Positions 34,365-43,104 are shown, numbered from the stretch's first letter. The stretch is DNA of 57,228 bases from Devosia insulae DS-56 (GCF_000970465.2 NZ_LAJE02000173.1:1-57228); one strand, 5' to 3'. The notes: generated by a model not told the origin, from the sequence alone. A program made the numbers and translations.

Positions 34365-35194
34365 TGAAGATCGTCGCGTTCGTCGACCTGTCGCTCTATT
34401 CGCACAGCGTCATCGATCATGCCGCCTGGCTGGCCCGCGAGAACCAGGCAGGCGTCGAACTGGTCAACATCGTGTCGCCGAATGAACTTGCGGCGTCCAA
34501 CCTCGCGCCCGTCCACCCGGCGGGAGCCATGCTGGTGCAGCAGGCCGGCGACCTGGACGCCAAAGTGCAGGAGCTCGCACGCCAGGGCCGCGAGCGGTTG
34601 GACCAGGCCCACCGAACATTGAATGCGGCCGGTGTCTACGATGTCGGCACCCGGCTGCTCGAGGGGCACACTGCGCAAACCATGGTGCAGGCGGCCGCGA
34701 AGGCGTCGGTCGTCGTCATGGGCAAACGCGGAGAGCGGGCCGACCTGGCGCGGTTGCCGCTCGGGTCCAACCTCGAGCGCGTGGCACGCGGCACCAAGGT
34801 CCCGGTGCTGGCGGTTTCGCGCAGCTTCAGGCCCATCAAGCGCCTGCTGGCGGCGCTCGACGCCGAGGCCCCCACCGCTCCGGCGCTCGACGCCCTGACG
34901 GGTGGGCTCCTGCCGGCGGGGCCGCTCGACCTGTTGCATGTCGGTGAACCCAGCGAGAACGTCCGCCAGGCTCTCCACCAGGCAGCAACGAAACTCACCG
35001 AGGCTGGTTTCGAAGTCGGCTGCCGGACGGAACCGGGGGACGCCGAACTGGTCGTGCCGCAGCGAGTCGTCCTCGACGGGGCCGATCTGCTGGTCATCAA
35101 TGCATTCGGCAGTTCCAGGTTGAGGTCGATGCTGCTGGGCAGCCGCACGTCCGAGCTGCTGCGAGCCTGCCAGGTTCCCGTGCTGCTGTGCTGA
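34364..35194 (+). CDS. Tandem-domain universal stress protein
   Basis: 276 aa with two Usp repeats. The first starts MKIVAFVDLSLYSHSVID and ends with the nucleotide motif VVMGKRGERADLARLPLGSN. The second starts after VLAVSRSFRPIKRLLAALD and ends LLVINAFGSSRLRSMLLGSRTSEL. The start overlaps the ATPase stop by one base, so it is part of the betaine-importer operon. The association of UspA-type proteins with osmoprotectant and antiport genes suggests a role in osmotic stress. ATP binding by the first repeat is plausible. Confidence 0.9.
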   Translation: MKIVAFVDLSLYSHSVIDHAAWLARENQAGVELVNIVSPNELAASNLAPVHPAGAMLVQQAGDLDAKVQELARQGRERLDQAHRTLNAAGVYDVGTRLLEGHTAQTMVQAAAKASVVVMGKRGERADLARLPLGSNLERVARGTKVPVLAVSRSFRPIKRLLAALDAEAPTAPALDALTGGLLPAGPLDLLHVGEPSENVRQALHQAATKLTEAGFEVGCRTEPGDAELVVPQRVVLDGADLLVINAFGSSRLRSMLLGSRTSELLRACQVPVLLC

Positions 35195-35299
35195 ACCGGC
35201 GACCCCGGCGGCCGCTCGCGACAAATTGATGGCGGGATCGCGGCGGCACCGTGGCCAAATTGCAACTTTACCCTCGCGCCAAGCTGTCGGACTATCGGT

Positions 35300-35391
35300 G
35301 TGGCGGTTGCAGAGGGCCCGGTGGCCTTGGCCCTCGGCGCATCCCATGCATGCCGACCGCCACCCGTTGTGATGGGAGTCCTCCGTCACAA
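35300..35391. other. Structured intergenic element of unknown class
   Basis: Two nested pairings stand out in the 371-bp gap after the universal stress protein gene. GTGGCGGT (35300-35307) pairs with ACCGCCAC (35356-35363), enclosing GAGGGCC/GGCCCTC (35312-35318 with 35329-35335). Next, TTGTGA (35367-35372) pairs with TCACAA (35386-35391) with GGAG/CTCC inside. The remainder of 35195-35565 shows no gene. A leader RNA for the two small genes at 35566, a small RNA or a terminator of the betaine operon are all possible. Confidence 0.4.
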
Positions 35392-35565
35392 AAGCGCCTC
35401 GTGTGGGCGGTCCTGGGTACCGTAGGGAGGATAGTTCGGGACTGGCGAGACGTTTCGGTGGGCGTGTCATAGCGCGCCCATCGCAAGGATGGAGTCGTCC
35501 GCGGACACCCGCACAGCCAGCCGCGGGCGTCTCCATCGCCTTTCCACAACAGCAGGCGATTTCCA

Positions 35566-35811
35566 TTGGGACCACTGGAGCATTTCAACGTTCAACCTGT
35601 GCTGGACGACGGCACGGTCGACAAAACCCGCAACTTCAACATCGAGGCGACGAGCGCGCTCAAGGCAGGCGAGGCGGCGCTGGGGCAGCCGCTGGCGCTG
35701 GAAGGCAAGTCAGTCCGAGCCATAGTATGGCGGCTCACGGCCGGGTTTGTGCCGTTGCGCGTGCCGCTCTACGACGCGGATCTGGCGCCAGACGCCACTC
35801 CCACCGAATGA
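35566..35811 (+). CDS. Small protein of unknown function (first of an overlapping pair)
   Basis: 81 aa read from TTG 35566; an exact start is uncertain because no strong ribosome site is seen. The product (EHFNVQPVLDDGTVDKTRNF, ALGQPLALEGKSVRAIVWRL) has normal protein-like composition and no signal peptide or membrane segment. Its stop overlaps the start of the next small gene (ATGA), which argues that both are translated. No family is recognised. Confidence 0.5.
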   Translation: MGPLEHFNVQPVLDDGTVDKTRNFNIEATSALKAGEAALGQPLALEGKSVRAIVWRLTAGFVPLRVPLYDADLAPDATPTE

Positions 35812-36035
35812 TCTGGCGGTTCTTCAAGCGCGCGGACCAGGGAGAGCACCCGAGCCCGTATTTCATTACCTTCAGAATGCATACCGGCGCGGGACGGATG
35901 GAGGCCGCTACCCAGGCCGACCTCACCAGGCTGTTGGGTGACCTTCGTCTCGCCGGTGCGAGTGACATCACGATCGTCGATGTTTCCGGCAGACTGGTGG
36001 CATTCGACCCGGGAGGGGCAGAACCCGACAAGTAG
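35808..36035 (+). CDS. Small protein of unknown function (second of the pair)
   Basis: 75 aa. ATG 35808 overlaps the previous stop by 4 bp. The protein is basic at its start (MIWRFFKRADQG) and then shows beta-alpha-beta character (FITFRMHTGAG, ATQADLTRLLGDLRLAG, DITIVDVSGRLVAFD). No family is recognised. The coupled arrangement suggests the two products act together. Confidence 0.5.
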   Translation: MIWRFFKRADQGEHPSPYFITFRMHTGAGRMEAATQADLTRLLGDLRLAGASDITIVDVSGRLVAFDPGGAEPDK

Positions 36036-36214
36036 GCCGGACTGCACGACGCATCATCCGGCGACAAGGACTGTCGAGAAACGGACACTACAGCTCATCG
36101 CCGGGTGCTTCCAAGCGGCCGACGGTACCATGGGGGCGGGGAAAGCGATCTTCCTTGTCAGTTGCCGCCCGCTGACGGGAACGGGACGGTCCGAGGCGAA
36201 CCTCGGTCGCGCCT

Positions 36215-36450
36215 TGGCTGTCGCAGCAATTTGGAACGGGCGGAGCCTCCGGCGAGCTGGCGGCAGATGGTCGGCGTCGCACCCCTCTGTGGCTTCGGGT
36301 TTACCATAGCCTCTTCATCGGTCTGCTTGCCTTTGCCGATAACCCGGTGCTGCAGGACGAAGGGCAACTCGGTATCCTCGCCGGGTCCGTGATCGCCGCG
36401 TTGTCAGGCGCCGCCGTGCTGCTCAATAGCCGTCGAGAGGTCATAGCGTG
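36215..36450 (+). pseudogene. nhaA: 3' remnant of a second nhaA gene
   Basis: From ERAEPPASWRQMVGVAPLCG onwards the sequence matches the C-terminal region of NhaA. A single missing base near 36305 (ATAGCC where the intact gene reads ATGAGCC) shifts the frame into [20 protein letters not shown] up to the stop near 36450. The other 330 residues are absent. Upstream bases 36036-36214 show nothing recognisable. Confidence 0.75.
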
Positions 36451-36546
36451 ACCGAGTGGTTTTGCGACAGAATGCCCGGTCTCCACTCAACATTGTGAGT
36501 TGTGGGCGCGGGGCGTAGAACACTGACCATCCTGTCGGAGGACCTG

Positions 36547-37398
36547 ATGATCAGCGTCGAGAATTTGGTCTTCACCTATCCGGGCGCTTCAGCTCCGACC
36601 CTCAGCAGTCTCACGTTCCGCGTCGAACCAGGCGAAATCTATGGCCTTCTTGGGCCATCTGGCGCCGGCAAATCCACGACGCAACGTATCCTGATGGGCC
36701 TCTTGAAAGGGTTTTCCGGAACCGCGGAGATCTTCGGGGAACCTGTAGCGTCGCTGGGCCGGCACCTCTATGAACGCATCGGCGTCAGCTTCGAGCTTCC
36801 GGCGGTCTATCTTCGCCTGACCGCCCTGGAGAACCTCAAGCTCTTCGCTGGTCTTTACAGCAAGGCAACGCGCGACCCGATGGAGGTCCTCGCATCTGTT
36901 GATCTCGCGGACGCCGCGCACCAGCGCGTCGATCAGTTCTCCAAGGGTATGAAGATGCGGCTCAACCTTTGCCGCGCCCTGCTGCACGATCCGGACCTGG
37001 TGTTTCTCGACGAACCAACGACCGGACAGGATCCGGCGAGGTCGCGTCTAACCCGCGACCTGATCCTGGCACTGAAGGATCGAGGCACGACGATCTTCTT
37101 GACCACGCACAATATGGCCGAAGCCGAAGAGATCTGCGATCGCGTCGGCTTTCTTGCCGGCGGCTGCATCCCGGTAACCGGGAGTCCCACTGAGCTGATG
37201 CGCCAGTTCGGGCGAAGCGAACTCGAGGTAACGACCGCCATGACTGCCGGCCTGGAGAAGCGAAGCTTCGCCATGGAGGGTATCGGCGACAACGCGGAGT
37301 TCCTGGGACTTCTTACGGCAGGTCAGGTGGTGTCGATGCACACCCAGGAGGCGAGCCTCGATGATATATTCATCCGGGCAACCGGGGTCGGACAATGA
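36547..37398 (+). CDS. ABC transporter ATP-binding protein (ABC-2 type exporter)
   Basis: 283 aa from ATG 36547, which follows GGAGGA. It has Walker A (GPSGAGKST), signature QFSKGMKMRLNLCRALL, Walker B (LVFLDEPTTGQDP) and the H-loop (FLTTHNMAEAEEI). The C-terminal extension after residue 210 is typical of drug- or lipid-exporting DrrA-like ATPases. The two permease genes follow, each overlapping its predecessor by 4 bp. The layout (ATPase plus two different permeases) resembles fluoroquinolone-export-type systems, but the substrate is inference. Confidence 0.9.
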   Translation: MISVENLVFTYPGASAPTLSSLTFRVEPGEIYGLLGPSGAGKSTTQRILMGLLKGFSGTAEIFGEPVASLGRHLYERIGVSFELPAVYLRLTALENLKLFAGLYSKATRDPMEVLASVDLADAAHQRVDQFSKGMKMRLNLCRALLHDPDLVFLDEPTTGQDPARSRLTRDLILALKDRGTTIFLTTHNMAEAEEICDRVGFLAGGCIPVTGSPTELMRQFGRSELEVTTAMTAGLEKRSFAMEGIGDNAEFLGLLTAGQVVSMHTQEASLDDIFIRATGVGQ

Positions 37399-38090
37399 GC
37401 GACCGGGCCATCGCACTGATCCGCCATGATGTGCGGCTGCAGTATCGCTACGGCATATACGCGGCCTATGCCGTCATCGTCGCTCTCTACGTCACGGTCC
37501 TCCTGCTGTTGGGGGGCGCGTTGCCGCCCTGGGTGCCAGCATTGATCATCTTCACCGATCCGGCAGCAGTGGGCTTTTTCTTTCTCGGTGCATTGATGAT
37601 GCTGGAGAAGGCGGAGGGCGTACGAACGGCGCTGGCCGCGTCACCGGTCTCGGCGGTCGACTATCTGGCGGGCAAGATGTTCACGCTGGTCGGGCTGTCG
37701 CTGACGTCATGCCTGCTGCTGGTGCCGTTCATCCATCAGGTGGCAAACCCTGCCCTGTTGCTCGTTACCGTCGCTCTCACAGCTGTCCAGTATGTCGGCA
37801 TCGGTGTGCCGATTGCGCTGCGGTTCAGGACCGTCAACGGCTACCTGATTGGCTCGGCGGGGTTTCTGACGCCGCTCATTGCACCTGGTTTCCTGGCGCT
37901 GTTGGAGCCCTTTCCACTCTGGCTCGCGGTGATCCCTGCCGTCAGCCAGCTCCGGCTGCTGCTGATGGCGACCGGCGTCGTGAGCTCCACCACGGCCGAG
38001 GTCACGATCCCCATGATCGTCGCGACCCTGGCGGCAGTTGGGGCAGTTGCTCTCGCTCATCATGCCCTGCGGGGGGAGCTTGGAAAATGA
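37395..38090 (+). CDS. ABC-2-type exporter permease, first subunit
   Basis: 231 aa with about six membrane segments (for example YAVIVALYVTVLLLLGG and FTLVGLSLTSCLLLVPFI). The N-terminal cytoplasmic helix LIRHDVRLQYRYGIY is typical of permeases fed by DrrA-like ATPases. ATG 37395 overlaps the ATPase stop, and its own stop overlaps the next permease. It forms half of a heterodimeric membrane exporter. Confidence 0.8.
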   Translation: MSDRAIALIRHDVRLQYRYGIYAAYAVIVALYVTVLLLLGGALPPWVPALIIFTDPAAVGFFFLGALMMLEKAEGVRTALAASPVSAVDYLAGKMFTLVGLSLTSCLLLVPFIHQVANPALLLVTVALTAVQYVGIGVPIALRFRTVNGYLIGSAGFLTPLIAPGFLALLEPFPLWLAVIPAVSQLRLLLMATGVVSSTTAEVTIPMIVATLAAVGAVALAHHALRGELGK

Positions 38091-38818
38091 TGCTCAGCAT
38101 CCTGCGACCCCGCCGCTTCCTGCGCCTGTTGACATCCGACGCCATGAACGTGTCGCGGGATCCCATGCTGCTGTTTGCGATCGTGATGTCGATTGTGCCG
38201 GCGATTGCCTTCGCCTTTGCCCGCGAGCCGATGGACGGCGCCGCACTCGCCGCCTTTGGACTTCCCGAGATCTCGAGCTACGTTGCGTTGTTCGTCCTGG
38301 TACTCCCCGCCATCCTGATCGGCTGGGTGACCGGATTCCTGCTGCTCGAGGACCGCGACGATGGCGTCCTGCTTGCGGTCGATGTGACGCCGGTCGGCAA
38401 GTCGGGTTTCCTGCTCTATCGTGTCACTATCACCGCACTGATCGGTGCCGCTATCACCGCGGTGGCCATTCCCCTCGTCGTTCCTTCGATTGCCTTCGAA
38501 GCAAAAATCCTCCTGGTGGCGGCAGTCGCGGCGGAATCCGTCCTGGCGGCGGTCATTCTCCCCGCAGTGGCGCGGAACAAGGTGGAGGGCCTGGCGCTCA
38601 CCAAGCTGACCAACATCGCGGCCATCATTCCCTTGATCGCCATTATCCCATCGCCATGGCGCTTCGTGGCAGGCATCGTGCCGACCTACTGGATTGGCGA
38701 GCTTCTTGTCGGCCCAATACCCGCGCTGCCGGTCGGGGTCATCGCTGTCACCATGATCGTCACCCATGTCGGCTGGGCCGCGGTGCTGTTCTGGCTGTTG
38801 GGTCAGCGTATCGGCTAG
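38087..38818 (+). CDS. ABC-2-type exporter permease, second subunit
   Basis: 243 aa with about six membrane segments. It begins with a basic cytoplasmic helix (ILRPRRFLRLLTSDAMNVSRD), then has ALFVLVLPAILIGWVTGFLLLEDRDDGVLLAVDVTPV in pieces and ends VTHVGWAAVLFWLLGQR. The EDRDDGVLLAVDVTP element and the EKAEGVRTALAASPV element of the first subunit correspond, so the two permeases are distant paralogs. It closes the three-gene exporter operon. Confidence 0.8.
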   Translation: MMLSILRPRRFLRLLTSDAMNVSRDPMLLFAIVMSIVPAIAFAFAREPMDGAALAAFGLPEISSYVALFVLVLPAILIGWVTGFLLLEDRDDGVLLAVDVTPVGKSGFLLYRVTITALIGAAITAVAIPLVVPSIAFEAKILLVAAVAAESVLAAVILPAVARNKVEGLALTKLTNIAAIIPLIAIIPSPWRFVAGIVPTYWIGELLVGPIPALPVGVIAVTMIVTHVGWAAVLFWLLGQRIG

Positions 38819-38889
38819 CGACCATGGCACCCCGAGATCGTTCCCCTCATCCAACCATTGCGGTACAAGGGCCGATATTCGGAGCAGGC

Positions 38890-39177
38890 ATGGATCGAAC
38901 CGACTACGAATGCGTCCTGAGGCTGAGCGGGCACCGCATCGCCGCGCTGGCGCGGAAGCAGCTCGGCCTCGTCCACGTAAGCCCACAGATCGACCGGGAC
39001 CTCCTGCTCTGTCTCCAACGGCTTGAGGTCGCCGACCTGCTGAATCATGCGATCGGCGGGTCCTCCAGGCGGATCGTCTCGGTTGTCTTGACCCCAAAAG
39101 CGGGGACATCGCTCATGCAATTCAACGACACGACCATCCGGTTGAAGGAGGCCCTGGGTGCCTCCTGGTGGGAATAG
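38890..39177 (+). CDS. Hypothetical protein
   Basis: 95 aa from ATG 38890, preceded by GGAGC; a longer start at 38824 has no ribosome site. The product has a helical first part (RLSGHRIAALARKQLGLV, ADLLNHAIGG) and a beta-rich end (VSVVLTPKAGTSLMQFNDTT). No family is recognised. It follows the exporter operon on the same strand after 71 bp. A real gene is favoured over the opposite frame because of composition, but it is not certain. Confidence 0.45.
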   Translation: MDRTDYECVLRLSGHRIAALARKQLGLVHVSPQIDRDLLLCLQRLEVADLLNHAIGGSSRRIVSVVLTPKAGTSLMQFNDTTIRLKEALGASWWE

Positions 39178-39244
39178 CCCTGTCTCACCGACCGCGACGC
39201 GATCAAGACGGGGGCGTTCAAGCGTGGGCTTGCCGGAGATTTCC

Positions 39245-39586
39245 TCAGCCTTGCCAAACGAACGCCGGCATGGGCGGTTGGGGAACATTTGGGCCGGTGA
39301 TATCGAGGCCCGTCACGTCCTTCACCCACTCCGTCCACCAACTGTCGTGGGCCGAGCTGGTGAAAACCTGCCTCACCTTGGTGGGATCATTGAAGACGAA
39401 GGACTGGATCATCAGGTTGCCCATGGGCGTTTCCTGCAGCGTAACGCTGAAGAACTTGAAGTCGCCGGCCTCCCGGCATAGGCGATCCCACTCGGCCCGG
39501 TGCGGCGCCAGTTCCTTTTCGAAGTTCCTGACGCGATCTTCCTTGCCCGGTCGGACCGGAAATGCTGCAGACATCATGTAGGCCAT
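39245..39586 (-). CDS. Small DUF6176-like protein
   Basis: 113 aa from ATG 39586 (GGAGGAGG upstream). The pattern FPVRPGKEDRVRNFEKELAPHR, then FKFFSVTLQETPMGNLMIQSF, suggests a dimeric alpha/beta ferredoxin-like fold as in DUF6176 and ABM-like proteins. The assignment is tentative. It stands alone, with a 14-bp palindrome 61 bp before its start. Confidence 0.65.
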   Translation of the reverse strand: MAYMMSAAFPVRPGKEDRVRNFEKELAPHRAEWDRLCREAGDFKFFSVTLQETPMGNLMIQSFVFNDPTKVRQVFTSSAHDSWWTEWVKDVTGLDITGPNVPQPPMPAFVWQG

Positions 39587-39646
39587 CGCTTCCTCCTCCG
39601 CATGGCTACGTCCTCGTGTGCCACACTGCATCCGCTGGGCATGGCA

Positions 39647-39660
39647 CTTCAAGCTTGAAG
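39647..39660. promoter_or_regulatory. Perfect 14-bp palindrome
   Basis: CTTCAAGCTTGAAG is self-complementary and lies 61 bp upstream of the leftward small gene at 39586. It is a plausible operator, but no regulator lies next to it. Confidence 0.4.
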
Positions 39661-39807
39661 CAGCAGTTCGCCGAAATGCCCCTCCTGGTCCCGATCGACG
39701 ATGACCTGGCTGGTGCTTCGCCGTAGCGGCTGAGCGTCTACGCCGAACGAGTCTGGTTCACGTAGCCTCTCAACGAACCGGGGGGCTTCCGCGCTGCATT
39801 CCCTCGC

Positions 39808-40506
39808 TCAATCGGTGACCGAAGCGAGGATCGGTCCACCGCCCTTGTTCTGGACGAGCACCGCGGTTCGCATCCCGTCTTCCGCGGCGCCTGTATCGAA
39901 GGATCGGGCTGCGCCATTCCATTCACCCAGAAGCCGCAGCATGTGGACGACATGGGTATGCGGCAACGTACGGCCAGTGTTTTCCCCGCGGCCGACCGGC
40001 ACCTGCACGACGTTTGGGTCGTACCGAACAAGCCAGACGTCGGCGCCGATCGAAGGTGCATCTCCGGCGCCGATGTCGATGCGCCCATTCGTCAGGCTCA
40101 ACTCGGGGGTAGTAGTTGGAGCCGCCGCATCCACCAGTTGTTCGATTTCGGCAAGATTGTTGCCGACGGCAGTGGCAGAGCCGTTGACGACCATCTGTGG
40201 AGTGTAGGGCCCCGGCTGGCCGAGCGCGGGTTCGTAGATGCGCTGACGCTCGGTGTATTCCTCCCGACCGAACGAGTCCTTCCATCCAAGATAGTCCCAG
40301 TATGTAACCGCAAAGCTCAGCACGAGCACGTCGCGGCGTTTGCTGAGCTCGATGAGATTGGCATTGGCGGGCGGACACGAGGAGCATCCCTGGCTGGTGA
40401 AAAGCTCGACAACGATGGGTTGGCTCGCCGCCTGCGACGGACCGGCAGGCCCTGCGGCCGCGAGCACGAACATGAGGCCCACGACGGCCTGTTGCGACTT
40501 CTTCAT
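39808..40506 (-). CDS. DUF1223 thioredoxin-like exported protein
   Basis: 232 aa. A signal peptide (VVGLMFVLAAAGPAGPSQAAS) is followed by the DUF1223 domain: VVELFTSQGCSSCPPANANL with a CxxC motif, LSFAVTYWDYLGWKDSFG, and RIYEPALGQ. It is predicted to be periplasmic. The CxxC pair suggests a thiol-redox role, which is not proven for the family. ATG 40506 starts it. A frameshifted, partly deleted copy is at 17590-18120. Confidence 0.88.
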   Translation of the reverse strand: MKKSQQAVVGLMFVLAAAGPAGPSQAASQPIVVELFTSQGCSSCPPANANLIELSKRRDVLVLSFAVTYWDYLGWKDSFGREEYTERQRIYEPALGQPGPYTPQMVVNGSATAVGNNLAEIEQLVDAAAPTTTPELSLTNGRIDIGAGDAPSIGADVWLVRYDPNVVQVPVGRGENTGRTLPHTHVVHMLRLLGEWNGAARSFDTGAAEDGMRTAVLVQNKGGGPILASVTD

Positions 40507-40816
40507 GCGGGACTCCCGTGGATGTGCTGACGCGTTGACAGGTCGAGATGATGCGCAATCCGACCCCGCCTAGGCCTGTGGCAGCGTGACATCAGGTCGG
40601 TTGGTTGAGGGCCACGAGTCGCTGACAAGCCGGTTCCAGTCGTTCGCGCATCGACGCCGCCGCCCAAATATGCCGCGGCGCGATGCTGGCAGGTCTGTTG
40701 GCGCTTGAGTGCGCCTGTGTCACGAATTTCGCTGCGAAGTGAGGAAAGGTTACAGTCGATCACTGACTGGTGACTGGAGCGCCTCGTGCCGCGAAGCGCT
40801 CCAGCCGGGCTGATCC
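40507..40816. other. Gene-free stretch between two leftward genes
   Basis: No convincing gene is seen. The part next to 40506 should hold the DUF1223 promoter, and the part next to 40816 the end of the lactonase transcript. No strong hairpin with a U-run is seen. Confidence 0.4.
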
Positions 40817-41980
40817 TCAGGCGACAGCAAGACCCTGGGTTGAGTTGTACGGGATCGCGGCCTCGCTGACCTTGGTGAGTTGACCGTCATCGCCGATCCG
40901 GTAACCGACCAGCTTCCTGGCATTGGCGTAGAGCTGATAGAGGAACGGACCGGAGACGGCGTTGTCACCGGCTCCGCTCGAAACCACGCCGGCAAGGCCC
41001 TTGAAGGTGCCATCGCCCGTTTCCTGGGCGGCGGTGCTCTGACGGACCATCAGGCCATTGTCATCGATCCGGAACGTGCTCACCGTGCCGTAGCCGAAGT
41101 TGGCGCCGAACGCGTAGCGGTTGTCCTCGCTGACGCTGATCCAGCAGATCTCGCTTGGCTCGGTCGGCATGCCTCCTACGACAGTGTCGATTTTGGATGG
41201 CTTCCCGCTCATGACGTTGCCGTTGGCGGCAATTGTCGAAAGAACCGCGGCGCTCTCGGCGGCGAGCACGGTCACGAAGGTATTGGGATTGCCGTTGAGG
41301 AACACGTTGGCGAACGGGGTGATGCCGCCGGCATCGTTGAAGATCGGTTCGCCGAGGGCGCCACCCATCATCACCGGGAATGTCACCAGCGTCTTCTCCT
41401 TGGCAAGCGTCAGTCCGGCTTCGCTGGGCCGGGCGTCAAACAGCACTGCGGCGATCAGGTACTTGTTGTCCGGGGTGAGGACGATCTGGGTCGGGACACG
41501 ATCCATCGTCGTCATCGGCAGGTTGACCGACCGCGACTGCGGCCGGAGCGTCAGCTTGCCGCCCATGGCGGTGAAGATGCGAATGTGATCGGGTCCGAAC
41601 GAGTGCGACACGTAGAGCGTGCCGTCGGCGTCGTTGAAGGCCAGGCTGTTGGCAGTGCCCGACATTCCGGTCACCACGTTGCCGGTGCCCTTGGTGTCGG
41701 TGAGCGTCAGCATACCGTCCATGCCGATGGCGAACGCCGAAACGGTGTTGTCGCCGGCGTTCACGGCAAACAGGGACTTGTGGTCTTTGCTGACCACGAT
41801 CGAGTTGGAACTGATGAGCGAGTCCGGGCTCGACTTCTCGCCGGTCAGCGGTGTGAAGCCGTTGGTGCCCTTGCCGCCGGTGGGAACGCGCTGCACTTCG
41901 ACAAGCTGGCCGTCGCCACCGCGCTTGAAGTTGATGATCTGGTTCCGCGTCTCGTTGGTCTGAGTATAGACATTGGTCAT
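40817..41980 (-). CDS. Lactonase-family beta-propeller protein
   Basis: 387 aa from ATG 41980 (GAGGAGG upstream). Repeated blade-like units (SIVVSKDHKSLFAVNAGDNTVSAF, QIVLTPDNKYLIAAVLFD, ICWISVSEDNRYAFGANFGYGTVSTF) show a seven-bladed propeller of the 6-phosphogluconolactonase/YVTN type. There is no signal peptide, so it is cytoplasmic unless exported by another route. The substrate is unknown. A LysR regulator gene lies 65 bp upstream on the same strand. Confidence 0.85.
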   Translation of the reverse strand: MTNVYTQTNETRNQIINFKRGGDGQLVEVQRVPTGGKGTNGFTPLTGEKSSPDSLISSNSIVVSKDHKSLFAVNAGDNTVSAFAIGMDGMLTLTDTKGTGNVVTGMSGTANSLAFNDADGTLYVSHSFGPDHIRIFTAMGGKLTLRPQSRSVNLPMTTMDRVPTQIVLTPDNKYLIAAVLFDARPSEAGLTLAKEKTLVTFPVMMGGALGEPIFNDAGGITPFANVFLNGNPNTFVTVLAAESAAVLSTIAANGNVMSGKPSKIDTVVGGMPTEPSEICWISVSEDNRYAFGANFGYGTVSTFRIDDNGLMVRQSTAAQETGDGTFKGLAGVVSSGAGDNAVSGPFLYQLYANARKLVGYRIGDDGQLTKVSEAAIPYNSTQGLAVA

Positions 41981-42045
41981 GGCATCCTCCTCTTGGATGG
42001 GAGGAGGATCCCGCCGAACCGTCGTCAAGAACAGCCGCTGACGGG

Positions 42046-42990
42046 CTAACGAGTCGTTAGTCGGTGCGCAACGTCACTCGCCGGCGGCCCGGCGACCTGC
42101 CGCAGTTCGACTGGATTTGGCCAGCGGTTCTTCCGGGCTGCCGCGATCGCCGCCAGAACCGGCGCACTATGCGGTCGGCCTGCCACCGTCGCGACACTGA
42201 TCTGTCGATGGACTTCGGGTTCGACCAGCCGGCGCATCTCGATACCCGGCATCAGGTAGATATGCTCAGGCATGATTGCGCAGCCCAGCCCCGAGCGAAC
42301 CAGGGACTGTATCCACTCTTCGCGCTCGCCGATGTAGGTGAGGTTGACGAAGTCGAATGGCCGCTTGTGCCCCAGGCGGCTCAGGTTCTGCGGAAACTCG
42401 CAGTGGACCCGCTGCACATAGTCCTCGCCCTCGAGTTCCCGCAGCGGCACGGCATTCATTTTGGCGAAGCGGTGGCTGGGCGGAAAGATGACATAGAAGT
42501 ATTCGCGGTAGAGCGGCGTGGTCCGGATGCGCTCATCCTTGTGCTCGACGCTTGACAGCGCGATGTCGATTTCGCCGTGCAGCAGGGCCTGCTCGATCTC
42601 CTCGCAATTGGCCTCCCAGATGAAGAGCTCGAGCCCGGGTGCTTCGGCCTTGAGGGCCGTAAGATAGCCGGTGAGCACGTCGGCACCCATCGAAGCGAAA
42701 ATACCCAGTTTCAGGCGCGCCGCGTTCAGCTTGGCATACTCGCTGGCATCCCGGGTCGCGGCTTCGGCTGCGTCATTGAGCCGAGTGAAATGTTCCAGCA
42801 TCAAGCGGCCGAGGTCGGTCAGGTGTGTAAGGTGACGCTCGCGGCGGAACAGTTGCCCGCCAAGCTCCTCTTCGAGCTGATGGATTGCGCGGCTGAGGGA
42901 GGGAACACTGACACCGCACTGCTCGGCGGCGCGCGTGAAATTCAGCGTTTCACCGGCTTTCAGGAAATAGCGGACCTGGTGCAATTCCAT
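42046..42990 (-). CDS. LysR-family transcriptional regulator
   Basis: 314 aa from ATG 42990. The N-terminal winged helix is classical (MELHQVRYFLKAGETLNFTR, then SVPSLSRAIHQLEEELGGQLF), followed by a two-lobed effector-binding domain. It is encoded directly upstream of, and in the same direction as, the lactonase gene, so it may regulate that gene and itself. The effector is unknown. Confidence 0.9.
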   Translation of the reverse strand: MELHQVRYFLKAGETLNFTRAAEQCGVSVPSLSRAIHQLEEELGGQLFRRERHLTHLTDLGRLMLEHFTRLNDAAEAATRDASEYAKLNAARLKLGIFASMGADVLTGYLTALKAEAPGLELFIWEANCEEIEQALLHGEIDIALSSVEHKDERIRTTPLYREYFYVIFPPSHRFAKMNAVPLRELEGEDYVQRVHCEFPQNLSRLGHKRPFDFVNLTYIGEREEWIQSLVRSGLGCAIMPEHIYLMPGIEMRRLVEPEVHRQISVATVAGRPHSAPVLAAIAAARKNRWPNPVELRQVAGPPASDVAHRLTTR

Positions 42991-43104
42991 AGGACGCCCC
43001 GCGGCAGCATAACTGCGGCATACATGAAGCGTCTTTCGCCCCAAGGTGCAACAGATTCTGCCTCAGGCGGAGTGTCGGCCAGGGAGCGCGATCTGCGAGA
43101 ATGA

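Noticed and set aside
35367-35391. TTGTGA...TCACAA as a CRP site
   Set aside because: The half sites are 13 bp apart, not 6, and GGAG/CTCC pair inside; a hairpin is the better reading.
40880-42049. 389-codon plus-strand frame opposite the lactonase gene
   Set aside because: The lactonase propeller repeats on the minus strand are unmistakable; the plus frame is a shadow.
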